The notes under the pieces are model-generated. The model did not search any database. It saw nothing but the letters and a program-made list of their open reading frames with translations, and was not told the origin of the DNA. Of a stretch of 64,000 nt of DNA, positions 1 through 8,109 are shown in pieces (position 1 is the stretch's first letter; each line of letters starts with the position of its first letter). The translations under genes were made by a program, and so were the position numbers. Source of the stretch: an uncultured Collinsella sp. (GTDB taxonomy: Bacteria > Actinomycetota > Coriobacteriia > Coriobacteriales > Coriobacteriaceae). The stretch covers positions 115,180 to 179,179 of the forward strand of contig CAKUGF010000002.1 of assembly GCA_934654585.1 (NCBI GenBank), given 5' to 3'.

Positions 1-84
1 TCCTGCCGCGCCCACATCACCTACCGACGAAGCACGCACATGCCGATATTGTATCCAGATGTCGAGCGCGGGGCCCGCGACACC

Positions 85-690
85 CTACCCCATCTCGCGC
101 ATCCAGCGATCGAACGTCCCCACGCACACGCCCAGGCGCTTGGCTGCCTGGCTGCGGGTGATATCGCCCGCCTCGTAGGTCGTCCGCACGAGCTCAAACT
201 GCGGAGGACGCGGCTTGCGAGGCCGGCCAAAACGCACGCCACGGGCCTGCGCCGCCGCGATGCCCTCGGCCTGGCGCTGATGGATGTTTTCGCGTTCCAC
301 CTGCGCCACGTAGCTCAGCAGCTGCAAAACGATATCCGCGATCAGCGTACTGGTCACGTCGGGCGCCCCGCTGCCCTTGGCGCGCGTATCGAGCAACGGC
401 ATGTCCAGCACCACGATGGCGGCACCGAGTTCTTTGGTTATGCGCCGCCATTCCTCGAGAATCTCGCTGTAGTTGCGACCCAGCCGATCGATAGACAGCA
501 CCACCAGCACGTCTCCATCCCCGAGCGTGCGCAACAGCTCACGATAGCGTGGGCGGTCAAAGTCCTTACCGCTCGCGTGATCGGCAAAGATGTTCGCTGG
601 TTCCACGCCATAGGCACCCAGCGCATTCAGCTGCCGATTCAGATTTTGGTCGCGTGAGCTCACGCGCGCATATCCGTAAACCGTTGCCAT
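85..690 (-). CDS. Serine site-specific recombinase (resolvase/invertase family)
   Basis: A 201-residue protein of the small serine recombinase family, which cuts and rejoins DNA at short sites through a serine-phosphotyrosine-like covalent link. The N-terminal catalytic domain opens with YARVSSRDQN, whose serine near residue 10 is the expected nucleophile, and contains the conserved RLGRNYSEI block. The C-terminal 45 residues resemble a helix-turn-helix (SQAAKRLGVCVGTFDRWM). The ATG at 690 is preferred over upstream codons because the family motif starts immediately after it and a GCGGGGA-type ribosome binding site precedes it. No second mobile gene or obvious crossover site is next to it, so it may be a relic of an element or an invertase acting elsewhere. 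A palindromic repeat (family C) lies 20 bases upstream. Confidence 0.9.
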   Translation of the reverse strand: MATVYGYARVSSRDQNLNRQLNALGAYGVEPANIFADHASGKDFDRPRYRELLRTLGDGDVLVVLSIDRLGRNYSEILEEWRRITKELGAAIVVLDMPLLDTRAKGSGAPDVTSTLIADIVLQLLSYVAQVERENIHQRQAEGIAAAQARGVRFGRPRKPRPPQFELVRTTYEAGDITRSQAAKRLGVCVGTFDRWMREMG

Positions 691-709
691 GTCATCCCCG
701 CTCTCTCGT

Positions 710-748
710 AAACCTGCCAAAAAGGGACAGATTAATTTTGGTAGGTTT
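710..748. repeat. Intergenic palindromic element, family C copy 1
   Basis: Arms AAACCTGCCAAAA (710-722) and TTTTGGTAGGTTT (736-748) are inverted with one G-T wobble. The 13-base centre reads AGGGACAG-like sequence. A second copy with perfect arms lies at 14259-14295. It sits just upstream of the recombinase start. Confidence 0.75.
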
Positions 749-799
749 ATCTCCCAAAAAGCGAATGGCGGGGCTGCCGAGCACATGGCAAGACAGCCG

Positions 800-836
800 A
801 AAAACAAATACGGGACGGCCCCGAAAGACCGTCCCG
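800..836 (-). terminator. Intrinsic terminator of rnr
   Basis: CGGGACGG (811-818) pairs with CCGTCCCG (829-836). On the minus strand the hairpin is followed by a T-rich run (TATTTGTTTTT), the layout of a Rho-independent terminator downstream of rnr. Confidence 0.75.
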
Positions 837-861
837 TCCTCTACCGATCGCCAAATCTCGG

Positions 862-2997
862 CTAATGAATAAGCCTGAAATCCAAGTGTCCACGCGTGGT
901 ATTGACGCGCGAAATCTCGATGACCACGCGCTGTCCCAGCTCATAGCGGGTCCCCGTGTCGGCACCCGTGAGCGTGAGTGCATCCTCGTCAAACTCGAAC
1001 CACTCGTTGCCCAGACTCTTAATCGAAACCAGGCCCTCGACCTGCGTCAGATCCAGGCGCACAAAGAGGCCCATGCTGCTGACCCACGAGATGGTTCCGG
1101 CGTAGCGCTCGCCCAGACGATCCTCGTAGTACTGGGCAATCTTGATCTTTTGCGTCGCGTGGCTGGCCGCGTCGGCAGCACGCTCGGCATCGCTGCAGGC
1201 GCGGCAGATCTGCGGCAGAATGCGCGGCAGTGACTCACGGCCCTTACCGATCAGTCGCGGCGTACGCACCAGAGCGTCCTTACCGCCCAGCTGCTCGTAA
1301 GCCAATTGCAACTTGAGCACGCGGTGCACTACCAGATCCGGGTAGCGGCGAATGGGGCTCGTAAAGTGGCAGTAGCACAGCGCGGCAAGCGCAAAGTGGC
1401 CCTCGTTGCGTGGCTTGTACAGCGCACGCTGCATGCTGCGCAGCAGCAACGTGTTGACAAGTGGCGCGTTGGCCGTACCGGCTGCGGCATCAACCGCCGC
1501 CTGCAGCTCATCGGGGCTTCCCAGCGCAATGCCGGCCGCGCGACGGTCATCGATAATCCCCAGCTGTGCCAGCGCCACGGCGGCACCGTGCAGGCTGTCG
1601 GGACTGGGGTCATCGTGTACGCGGTAACAGGCCTCAATGTCGCGGTCGGCCAGCCACTCGGCCACGCATTCGTTGGCGAGCAGCATAGCCTCTTCGATCA
1701 GCGATGTGGCGCACGAACGCTCACGTGCCACGATCTGCACGGGCACGCCGTCCTCGTCCAGCAGGGCGCGGATCTCGGCCGTGTCAAAGTCGACCGACCC
1801 GCGCGCACGGCGAATGCGGCGGCGAAGCTCTGCAAGCTCGTTGGCGGCGACGAGAAAATCACTCAGGTCGACGTTGTAGCCGCGGGCGGTCTCCTCGCAC
1901 GCAAGCCCACGCTCGAGCGCCTCCTCGCGCGAGGCCTCGGCAGCCGCAACATCCTCGGCGGCGCCTTCCAGCACCGAATACCCCACCGCGCCGGCACGCA
2001 CCAGCAGCGCCTCGGCGCCGTCATAGTCCATGCGCACGCGCGAGCGGATCACGCTGGGATAGGGATCGTACTGGCGAACGCGGCCCTGTGCGTCGAGCTC
2101 GATGTCGACGGTAAACGCCAAGCGATCCTCGTCGGGACGAAGCGAGCACAGGTCATTGGACAGGCGCTCGGGCAGCATGGGAAGCACGCGGTCGGCCAGA
2201 TACACCGACGTCGTACGATGACGAGCCTCAAGGTCGATATGCCCGTCCCATGCCACATAGTGCGAGACGTCGGCGATATGGACGCCCAGCTTGTAGCCAC
2301 CCTCGGGCGTGCGCTCCAGCGAGATGGCATCGTCAAAGTCACGCGCGTCGACCGGGTCGATCGTAATGACAAAGCGGTCGCGCAGGTCGCGGCGAAGCGG
2401 ATCCTTGAGCGCCGAGGTCACGTCAAGCGAAAGCGACTCCGCCTCCGCCAGCGCGGCCTCGGGGTAGCTGTCGGTATAGCCATAGCGCGCCATCACATAT
2501 TGAACGCCCAGATCGGGCGCGTCATCGCCGCCAATGCGCCGCTCGATCGTCACCGTGCCCGATTCCAGGCGCGTCGGATAGGTCAGAATGCGCGCAACGA
2601 CGACATCACCGGGGTGAACGCCCAGGCGTTCTGCCGAAGTGTCCTCGGGCAAAATAAAGAAATCGGCCTTAAGACGAGAATCGAGCGGCTCGATCACGCC
2701 GAGCGGACCGGCGGTCTGATACGTGCCCACCACGCTAATGGCAGCGCGCTCGACAACGCCCTCGATCACGGCACGGCGCTCACCATGCGGGCTGTTCTTA
2801 ATGCTCACGGCAACAGTATCGCCATCCATGATCTCGCGCTTGCCGCGGCCCATGACCTTGTAGTCGCCATTCTCGGTTATGACATAGGCGCTGTGCTCAT
2901 GGAGCTGCACACGGCCAGTCAGGCTCGGACGACGCTCGCTGCGCACCGGCCCGCGCTTATTGCGGGTCCCGCGCTTATGCTTGTTATTGCGCCCCAT
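862..2997 (-). CDS. rnr: Ribonuclease R (RNB-family 3'-5' exoribonuclease)
   Basis: A 711-residue 3'-5' exoribonuclease of the RNase II/R family, which degrades structured RNA and takes part in mRNA turnover and rRNA/tmRNA quality control. A basic N-terminus is followed by cold-shock-like OB domains (about 25-165), the RNB catalytic domain with the metal-binding DARDFDDA motif at 217-224, and a C-terminal S1 domain (YAGTISWVSSMGLFV). Length matches RNase R rather than the shorter RNase II. The ATG at 2997 has AAGGAGG five bases upstream. It lies downstream of ftsEX but is separated from it by a terminator, so it probably has its own promoter. In many bacteria rnr sits near smpB; smpB is not seen here. 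Confidence 0.96.
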   Translation of the reverse strand: MGRNNKHKRGTRNKRGPVRSERRPSLTGRVQLHEHSAYVITENGDYKVMGRGKREIMDGDTVAVSIKNSPHGERRAVIEGVVERAAISVVGTYQTAGPLGVIEPLDSRLKADFFILPEDTSAERLGVHPGDVVVARILTYPTRLESGTVTIERRIGGDDAPDLGVQYVMARYGYTDSYPEAALAEAESLSLDVTSALKDPLRRDLRDRFVITIDPVDARDFDDAISLERTPEGGYKLGVHIADVSHYVAWDGHIDLEARHRTTSVYLADRVLPMLPERLSNDLCSLRPDEDRLAFTVDIELDAQGRVRQYDPYPSVIRSRVRMDYDGAEALLVRAGAVGYSVLEGAAEDVAAAEASREEALERGLACEETARGYNVDLSDFLVAANELAELRRRIRRARGSVDFDTAEIRALLDEDGVPVQIVARERSCATSLIEEAMLLANECVAEWLADRDIEACYRVHDDPSPDSLHGAAVALAQLGIIDDRRAAGIALGSPDELQAAVDAAAGTANAPLVNTLLLRSMQRALYKPRNEGHFALAALCYCHFTSPIRRYPDLVVHRVLKLQLAYEQLGGKDALVRTPRLIGKGRESLPRILPQICRACSDAERAADAASHATQKIKIAQYYEDRLGERYAGTISWVSSMGLFVRLDLTQVEGLVSIKSLGNEWFEFDEDALTLTGADTGTRYELGQRVVIEISRVNTTRGHLDFRLIH

Positions 2998-3066
2998 GGC
3001 GCCTCCTTACTATCGGTTGAATACTCCAAGGAGTCTACCCAAATGATCCCTGCCGTCCCCTAGGGA

Positions 3067-3101
3067 ACAAAAAACGGGCCGCCCCAAAAGAGACGACCCG
3101 T
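3067..3101 (-). terminator. Terminator of ftsE-ftsX
   Basis: ACGGGCCGCCCC (3074-3085) pairs with GAGACGACCCGT (3090-3101) over 12 positions, three of them G-U, with a four-base loop. It is followed on the minus strand by six Ts. Confidence 0.8.
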
Positions 3102-3125
3102 CGGAAGGAACAAATCCGGCCACGT

Positions 3126-4046
3126 CTACACGCGCAGGTAGCGGCGCATGGCGATGGCAGAACCAAAGAGACCGATAATGACGCCGACCAGAATCAGTGC
3201 GGCGTAGGTCATCAGGTAGTACTGCATCGGCAGGGCAAACGACATCCAGCCGATGCTCTCCTGCAGGCGCGGAACCACCAGATTGCGCAGCAGCTCCAGC
3301 ACGCCGATGGAAAGCAGCGAGCCCAGAATGGCCTGCAGCACGCCCTCGGTAATAAACGGCCCGCGGATGAAGCCGTTGCTGGCGCCCACCAGGCGCATGA
3401 TCGCGATCTCGCGGCGACGCGCCGTAATGGACAGGCGAATCGTGTTATTGATAAAGATGAACGCGATAAAGGTCAGTAGGCCGACGAGAACCACGGCGGC
3501 GATACGGATGTAGTTCGTCACCTGGAACAGGCGGCTTACTTCTTCCTGGCCATACAGCACGCTCGCGTTGACGTCACCGTCGTCCGCGATCTTCTGGAAG
3601 TCGGCGTTCTTCTTGAGTTTCTTAGCCGTGCTTTCGACCTGAGACGGATCGTCCATCTCAATGGCGAACGAAGCCGGCAGCGGGTTCTGGCCGTCGAGTG
3701 CGCTCATGGTGGCGTCGGCGTTACCCGACATCTTGCTCGTGTACTCGGCCAGCGCGTCGTCCTTGTCCTTATAGGTCACGGACTTGACGTTGCTCCACGT
3801 CTTGAGCTCGGCCTCAAAGGCCTGAACGTCTGCCTGGTCGGCGTCATCGCTGATAAAGGCGTTAATGACAACCTGATCCTCGACGGTGCCGATCACGGAG
3901 TTCAGCATCGCGGAACCCATAATGAACAGGCCGATGATAAACAGCGAAAGGAAAATCGTGATGACGGCGCCGAGCGAGGTGGTCCAGTTACGGAAGAAGT
4001 GGCTGACCGCCTCTTTGAACGAGTAGCCCACGTTAGTTGGTGCCAT
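3126..4046 (-). CDS. ftsX: Cell division ABC transporter permease FtsX
   Basis: A 306-residue membrane protein, the FtsX partner of the FtsE ATPase. FtsEX transmits ATP-driven changes across the membrane to activate peptidoglycan hydrolases at the division site. The pattern is typical: a cytoplasmic N-terminus, TM1 at about 26-47, a large extracellular domain of roughly 120 residues, then three further membrane helices with the conserved NNTIRLSITARRREIAIMRLVGA region. It overlaps the 3' end of ftsE by 14 bases, implying translational coupling. GGGGAGG lies 11 bases upstream of the ATG. Confidence 0.97.
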   Translation of the reverse strand: MAPTNVGYSFKEAVSHFFRNWTTSLGAVITIFLSLFIIGLFIMGSAMLNSVIGTVEDQVVINAFISDDADQADVQAFEAELKTWSNVKSVTYKDKDDALAEYTSKMSGNADATMSALDGQNPLPASFAIEMDDPSQVESTAKKLKKNADFQKIADDGDVNASVLYGQEEVSRLFQVTNYIRIAAVVLVGLLTFIAFIFINNTIRLSITARRREIAIMRLVGASNGFIRGPFITEGVLQAILGSLLSIGVLELLRNLVVPRLQESIGWMSFALPMQYYLMTYAALILVGVIIGLFGSAIAMRRYLRV

Positions 4047-5253
4047 AGTTGCCGTAACCTCCCCTCTCCTGGTCGCGGATTACGTGGCCGCCCTCGAGGG
4101 CGATCACGCGACGGTGCATGCTATCGACCATCTCGCGGTCGTGCGTAGCGACGATCACGGTGGTGCCGGTGCGGTTGATGCGCTCGAGCAGCTTCATGAT
4201 GCCCAGCGAAATCGCCGGGTCGAGGTTGCCCGTGGGCTCGTCGCAGATCAGCAGCGGCGGGCGGTTGACCATAGCGCGGGCGACGGCCACGCGCTGCTGC
4301 TCGCCACCGGAAAGCTGATCGGGCAGTGAGTCCATCTGGTCGGCCAGACCGACCAGACGCAGCACCTCGGGCACCTGGCTGCGAATGACGCCCTTGGGCT
4401 TGCCGATGCACTGCAAGGCAAATGCCACGTTTTCGTAGGCGGTCTTTTGCGGCAGGAGCTTAAAGTCCTGGAACACGGCGCCGATCTGGCGGCGCAGGAA
4501 CGGAACCTTGCGGTTCTTGATCTTCATGAGGTCCTGGCCGGCGACCAGAATGCGGCCGCTCGTCGGCTTGACGTCACGGTTGAGCGTCGATAGCAGCGTG
4601 GTCTTACCCGAGCCGGAGTGACCAACCAAAAAGACGAACTCGCCCGGATAGATCTCGATGTTGATGTCGTCGAGTGCGGGCTTGTTGGGCTGCGCCGGAT
4701 AGATCTTGGTGACGTGCTCCATAAGGATGACGGGCTCGACACCGGCCTGCTTGGCCATCTTCTTGCGGCTGGCCTGCGGGTCGATGGGCGCAAACACCGA
4801 CGTGAAGTCGGGGTTGTTGAGCGCATTGTCGAGGCTTGCGACCTCGGCGGCCTGATCGCGCTCGACCACCGGCGCAGCAGGCTGCGTGGGGTCGGGAATG
4901 CCGGCAAAGAGACCGGACTGTGCGGGCTGCGGTGCGGGCGTCGCAGGGGCCATGGGATCGGGAATGCCGGCCATGGTGGGCTGCGGCGCGGCAGCGCTCG
5001 CCTGAGGCTGAGCCACGCGGGCGGTCACCGTCTGGACGGGCTCAAAGCCCGCCGCAGCGGAAAGCGCAACATCGTTGGTGGGGTTGTAGGCAAAGGGATC
5101 TGATGCCGGCTGTGCCTGATCTGCCGGCTGCGGGGGGATCGGGCTAAACAGCTGACCCTCTGAATCCGGAGTGGCGAAACGGTTGCCCGCGACGCTCGGC
5201 TGCGTCTTGGGGGTGTCATCGCCCGCACCGGAGGTACGGAAGTGGTTACCCAC
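4033..5253 (-). CDS. ftsE: Cell division ATP-binding protein FtsE with long N-terminal extension
   Basis: The ATPase of FtsEX. Residues from about 174 onward are a complete ABC domain: Walker A GHSGSGKT at 211-218, signature LSGGEQQRVA and Walker B LLICDEP. FtsE is normally about 230 residues; this one is 406 because of roughly 173 extra N-terminal residues. The extension is rich in Pro, Ala and Gln and carries two AGIPDP repeats (95-100 and 117-122). The GTG start at 5253 is supported by AAGGAG six bases upstream, and no comparable site precedes the ABC domain, so the extension is probably translated. It looks disordered and could be a docking arm for other divisome proteins. The next gene, ftsX, overlaps its end. 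Confidence 0.93.
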   Translation of the reverse strand: MGNHFRTSGAGDDTPKTQPSVAGNRFATPDSEGQLFSPIPPQPADQAQPASDPFAYNPTNDVALSAAAGFEPVQTVTARVAQPQASAAAPQPTMAGIPDPMAPATPAPQPAQSGLFAGIPDPTQPAAPVVERDQAAEVASLDNALNNPDFTSVFAPIDPQASRKKMAKQAGVEPVILMEHVTKIYPAQPNKPALDDINIEIYPGEFVFLVGHSGSGKTTLLSTLNRDVKPTSGRILVAGQDLMKIKNRKVPFLRRQIGAVFQDFKLLPQKTAYENVAFALQCIGKPKGVIRSQVPEVLRLVGLADQMDSLPDQLSGGEQQRVAVARAMVNRPPLLICDEPTGNLDPAISLGIMKLLERINRTGTTVIVATHDREMVDSMHRRVIALEGGHVIRDQERGGYGNYGTN

Positions 5254-5364
5254 TGGTGCTCCTTATCATCGTGCGTTTAAACTACATGAGCGCTTTGTAT
5301 TTTAGCAGGATTGCCTTTGCTGCACATAAGAAGCATGGTGCGGTTTCTGTTCTCACCGGCCGCG

Positions 5365-5473
5365 CACAGGGTTACCTCCCAAATCGTCCTCGGTCATGTC
5401 GGAAGCCCCGCCGCGCGCTTCGCGCTGCGGGGCTTCCTCCGTCCTGCGGAAAGATTTGGGAGGTAACCCTGTG
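5365..5473. repeat. Nested double hairpin, family G
   Basis: The outer arms are a perfect 21-base inverted repeat (5365-5385 and 5453-5473; core GGGTTACCTCCCAAATC). Inside lies a second hairpin, 5401-5417 with 5421-5437, a 17-bp GC-rich stem with one mismatch and a three-base CTT loop. Only one copy is in the window. Confidence 0.8.
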
Positions 5474-5607
5474 TCCGGCCTGCGGCTACTGTGGGGCCGG
5501 CGCATCTACCTTGGGGTGCAGCAGCGCCATGTTTGGGTCTGGCTGAATTGCACTTTGTCGATTTGGGCCCTTTTCCCTGATGAGGCCCTGCTTGATGAGC
5601 GCCTTTG

Positions 5608-5678
5608 GAAGTTGCGGTGAAATAGGGGCTGTTTTAGCAGCTTGAAGGCCTAATCAGTCTCTATTTCACCGCAACTTC
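5608..5678. repeat. Intergenic hairpin element, family A copy 1
   Basis: GAAGTTGCGGTGAAATAG (5608-5625) is perfectly inverted at 5661-5678, with a 35-base loop. The same arm recurs at 30558, 50785 and 53604 with unrelated loops. This copy lies about 90 bases upstream of a zinc-ribbon protein gene. Confidence 0.9.
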
Positions 5679-5692
5679 TATTGGGGCTGCAT

Positions 5693-5702
5693 GTTGCGCA
5701 AC
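5693..5702. promoter_or_regulatory. Palindrome upstream of zinc-ribbon gene
   Basis: GTTGCGCAAC is a perfect 10-bp palindrome 65 bases before the start codon. The same palindrome occurs upstream of the paralogous gene at 50735-50744, so a shared operator is possible. Confidence 0.4.
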
Positions 5703-5767
5703 TTGGGTTGGGATTCTCGCCTTACAGTTGGGTTAGATGGATGGTTCTAGGCTTACTGGAGGTTGGT

Positions 5768-7054
5768 ATGGTTTGTCCGTATTGTGGTGCTGAGCTTGCT
5801 GAGGGAGCTCGGTTTTGTACGGGATGTGGGGCCGCGCTTGATGCGACGCAGGCTATGCCCGTAGCCGAACCTGCGGTTGCGCCGGCACCTGTGGGTTCGC
5901 CCGCTCCCGGCAAGAAGTCCAAGAAGGGCGTCGTGATCGCTATCGTCTGCGCGGCGGTAATCGTTGTTGGCGGGGGCGGTGGGCTGGCGTATCACCTGTA
6001 TCAGCAGCATGTTGCACAGCAGGCACAGTATGAGTCGGCGCATTCCAAGCATGCGCTTGTGGTGAGCGTAAAGGCCGAGGGCTGGGACACCGATAACGGC
6101 GCTTCGCGGGTACCGGTGCGCGTAAAGGGCAAGACGGTCGACGGAAAGAAGGTCGACAAGGTCGAATATGTCGCTTCCGACGGCTCGGGCATCGAACTTA
6201 TCCAGGGCAAGTACACGCTCAAGGCGGCAGGCTCCCCCATCGCCGCCGATGGCACCATCTACCAGGTGCCCTGCACAAAGGCCGAGCTCACGCTCGACGA
6301 CGCTTTTGCCAAGGGTGAGAAGATCAACTTGGCCAAGCTCGCCGAGCAGGATTCGGTTTTGGACTTTACGCCCATCGATGCTGTCGACGTGACCGACGAC
6401 GAGATCAACGACGCCGTGACACTCGCCATGGCATACAAGGGCAAGGACGCTCCCAACGTCGACGCGCTGCAACACGCCGCCACGAACCGCCGTGACACCG
6501 CTGTCGCCGCCAAAAAGGCAGCCGAAGAGGAAGCGGCACGCCAGGCCGAGGAACAGCGCAAAGCAGCCGCTCGCCACATCGAGGCCCAAACCTTTAGCGT
6601 CGACCTGCCCGAGTACTGGGATGGCAGGGTGACAGTGGAAGTCGACGGAGACACGATCACCGTCCGATCAAAGCTCTACCCCAGCAAAGTTGTCGTCGCG
6701 CTCATTGGGTCTGCTAACCCCGATCGCAATATGGGGGACGTTGCCGGCGGCGCAATTACGATAGTGCCGTTAAGTGACAATTTCTTCGTTCGACTCGGTC
6801 GAACTCGTTGGTCTTATGTCGCCGCAGATGAGGCTCACAGTAAAAAATATTGTGGCAAAAGTTATAGTAGTTTAGATAGTGCATCCGAGGAGGAAGCAAG
6901 GGAGCTCACTGACCTTCAAAGCCTTGGCACAGTCTCATACAGCAAAATCCTCTCGGACTTCCTCGCATCAGAAGATAGCCCCTATAGCGATGGGTTGACA
7001 CAGCAGGACAAGGCCATGCAAGACGCGCTGACACCAAATCTAAAGCTCCTCTAG
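5768..7054 (+). CDS. Zinc-ribbon membrane-anchored protein
   Basis: A 428-residue protein of unknown function. The N-terminus is a short zinc ribbon (CPYCG and CTGCG, cysteines 3, 6, 17, 20), followed by a Pro/Ala linker, one membrane helix at about 54-74, and a large domain expected outside the membrane. That domain has a conserved beta-rich part (GWDTDNGASRVPV, SPIAADGTIYQVP, VTDDEI), then an Ala/Glu/Lys coiled-coil-like stretch near 255-280 and a C-terminal domain. The ATG at 5768 has TGGAGG upstream and starts directly at the ribbon. The N-terminal two thirds are clearly paralogous to the gene at 49452-50624; the C-terminal parts diverge. The final 140 residues have lower GC than the rest, which hints at exchange of the C-terminal module. 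It may sense envelope or metal state, but this is a guess. Confidence 0.85.
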   Translation: MVCPYCGAELAEGARFCTGCGAALDATQAMPVAEPAVAPAPVGSPAPGKKSKKGVVIAIVCAAVIVVGGGGGLAYHLYQQHVAQQAQYESAHSKHALVVSVKAEGWDTDNGASRVPVRVKGKTVDGKKVDKVEYVASDGSGIELIQGKYTLKAAGSPIAADGTIYQVPCTKAELTLDDAFAKGEKINLAKLAEQDSVLDFTPIDAVDVTDDEINDAVTLAMAYKGKDAPNVDALQHAATNRRDTAVAAKKAAEEEAARQAEEQRKAAARHIEAQTFSVDLPEYWDGRVTVEVDGDTITVRSKLYPSKVVVALIGSANPDRNMGDVAGGAITIVPLSDNFFVRLGRTRWSYVAADEAHSKKYCGKSYSSLDSASEEEARELTDLQSLGTVSYSKILSDFLASEDSPYSDGLTQQDKAMQDALTPNLKLL

Positions 7055-7078
7055 CTTCTTCCCTGTCCCCAAACACAA

Positions 7079-7113
7079 AGCCGGGGTGCCTCCACACGGA
7101 AGGCACCCCGGCT
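7079..7113. terminator. Bidirectional terminator between convergent genes
   Basis: AGCCGGGGTGCCT (7079-7091) is perfectly inverted at 7101-7113. It lies between the convergent zinc-ribbon and transketolase genes, flanked by A/T-rich sequence on both sides. Confidence 0.8.
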
Positions 7114-7166
7114 TATTAATTCCCAATACGAGAACGGCTCTCAAGGTAAGGCCAAAGCAAAACGTC

Positions 7167-8108
7167 TTAGGCCAAGAACTCCTTGGTGGTCGCCACGATG
7201 TTGGCGGCGTCCAGGCCGTACTTGTGCAGGAGCTCGGCACCCGGACCGGACTCGCCGAAGGTGTCGTTGACACCGATCTTCTTGAGCGGCGTCGGGCACT
7301 GCTCGCACAGGACATCGGCAACGGCGCTGCCCAGGCCACCGATCACGGAGTGCTCCTCGACGGTCACGACGTGACCGGTCTTGGTGGCGCTCTTGACGAT
7401 CAGGTCGGCATCGATGGGCTTGATGGTGTGCATGTTGATGACCTCGGCATCGATGCCCTCGGCAGCAAGCTGCTCAGCGGCGTCGAGAGCCTCGCCAACC
7501 ATCAGGCCGCAGGCGATGATGGTGACATCGGCGCCCTCGCGCATGACGATGCCGCGGCCCATCTCGAACTTGTAGGTCTCGGGGTCGTTAATAACCGGCG
7601 AGGCCAGGCGGGCAAAGCGCATGTACACGGGGCCGTCGCACTCGTAGGCGGCGCGGACCACGGCGCGGGCCTCCACGTCGTCGGCGGGAACGACCACGGT
7701 CATGCCGGGGATAACGCGCATCAAGGCGATATCCTCGCAGCACTGGTGCGTGGCGCCGTCCTCGCCCACCGAAATACCGGCGTGCGTGGCGCCAATCTTA
7801 ACGTTGAGATGCGGATAGCCGATGGAGTTGCGGACCTGCTCAAAGGCGCGGCCGGCGGCAAACATGGCAAAGCTGCTCGCGAAGGCAACGCGGCCGGTGG
7901 TCGCGATGCCAGCGGCGACGCCCATCAGGTTGCTCTCGGCAATGCCCACATCGAAGAAGCGGTCGGGGCAGGCGGCCTTAAACTTGCCGGTCTGCGTGGC
8001 GGCGGCCAGGTCGGCGTCGAGGACCACAAAGTCATCGTGCTCGTTGGCGAGCTCGACGAGGGCCTCGCCGTAGCTTACGCGCGTGGCGATTTTCTTGACG
8101 TCTGCCAT
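7167..8108 (-). CDS. Transketolase, C-terminal subunit
   Basis: A 313-residue protein carrying the pyrimidine-binding and C-terminal domains of transketolase, the thiamine diphosphate enzyme that moves two-carbon ketol units between sugar phosphates in the pentose phosphate pathway. Recognisable blocks include FDVGIAESNLMGVAAGIA, with the catalytic Glu that activates thiamine, and GATHAGISVGEDGATHQ. The usual ~650-residue enzyme is split here into two genes: the partner ends one base before this start codon, so the two are co-transcribed and probably assemble in equal amounts. The ATG at 8108 begins MADVKKIATR; longer open frame upstream overlaps the partner gene and is discarded. Related split enzymes can also act as DXP-synthase-like proteins, but the motifs favour transketolase. 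Confidence 0.94.
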   Translation of the reverse strand: MADVKKIATRVSYGEALVELANEHDDFVVLDADLAAATQTGKFKAACPDRFFDVGIAESNLMGVAAGIATTGRVAFASSFAMFAAGRAFEQVRNSIGYPHLNVKIGATHAGISVGEDGATHQCCEDIALMRVIPGMTVVVPADDVEARAVVRAAYECDGPVYMRFARLASPVINDPETYKFEMGRGIVMREGADVTIIACGLMVGEALDAAEQLAAEGIDAEVINMHTIKPIDADLIVKSATKTGHVVTVEEHSVIGGLGSAVADVLCEQCPTPLKKIGVNDTFGESGPGAELLHKYGLDAANIVATTKEFLA

Positions 8109-8109
8109 C

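Larger units (their letters stand above)
5254..5767. other. 514-base intergenic region with two palindromic elements
   Basis: No credible gene. It should hold the ftsE promoter (minus) and that of the zinc-ribbon gene (plus). It contains nested element G (5365-5473), element A1 (5608-5678) and the perfect palindrome GTTGCGCAAC (5693-5702). Confidence 0.6.

Noticed and set aside
1306-3063. A 585-codon open frame opposite rnr
   Set aside because: Antisense to RNase R and lacking any family motif.
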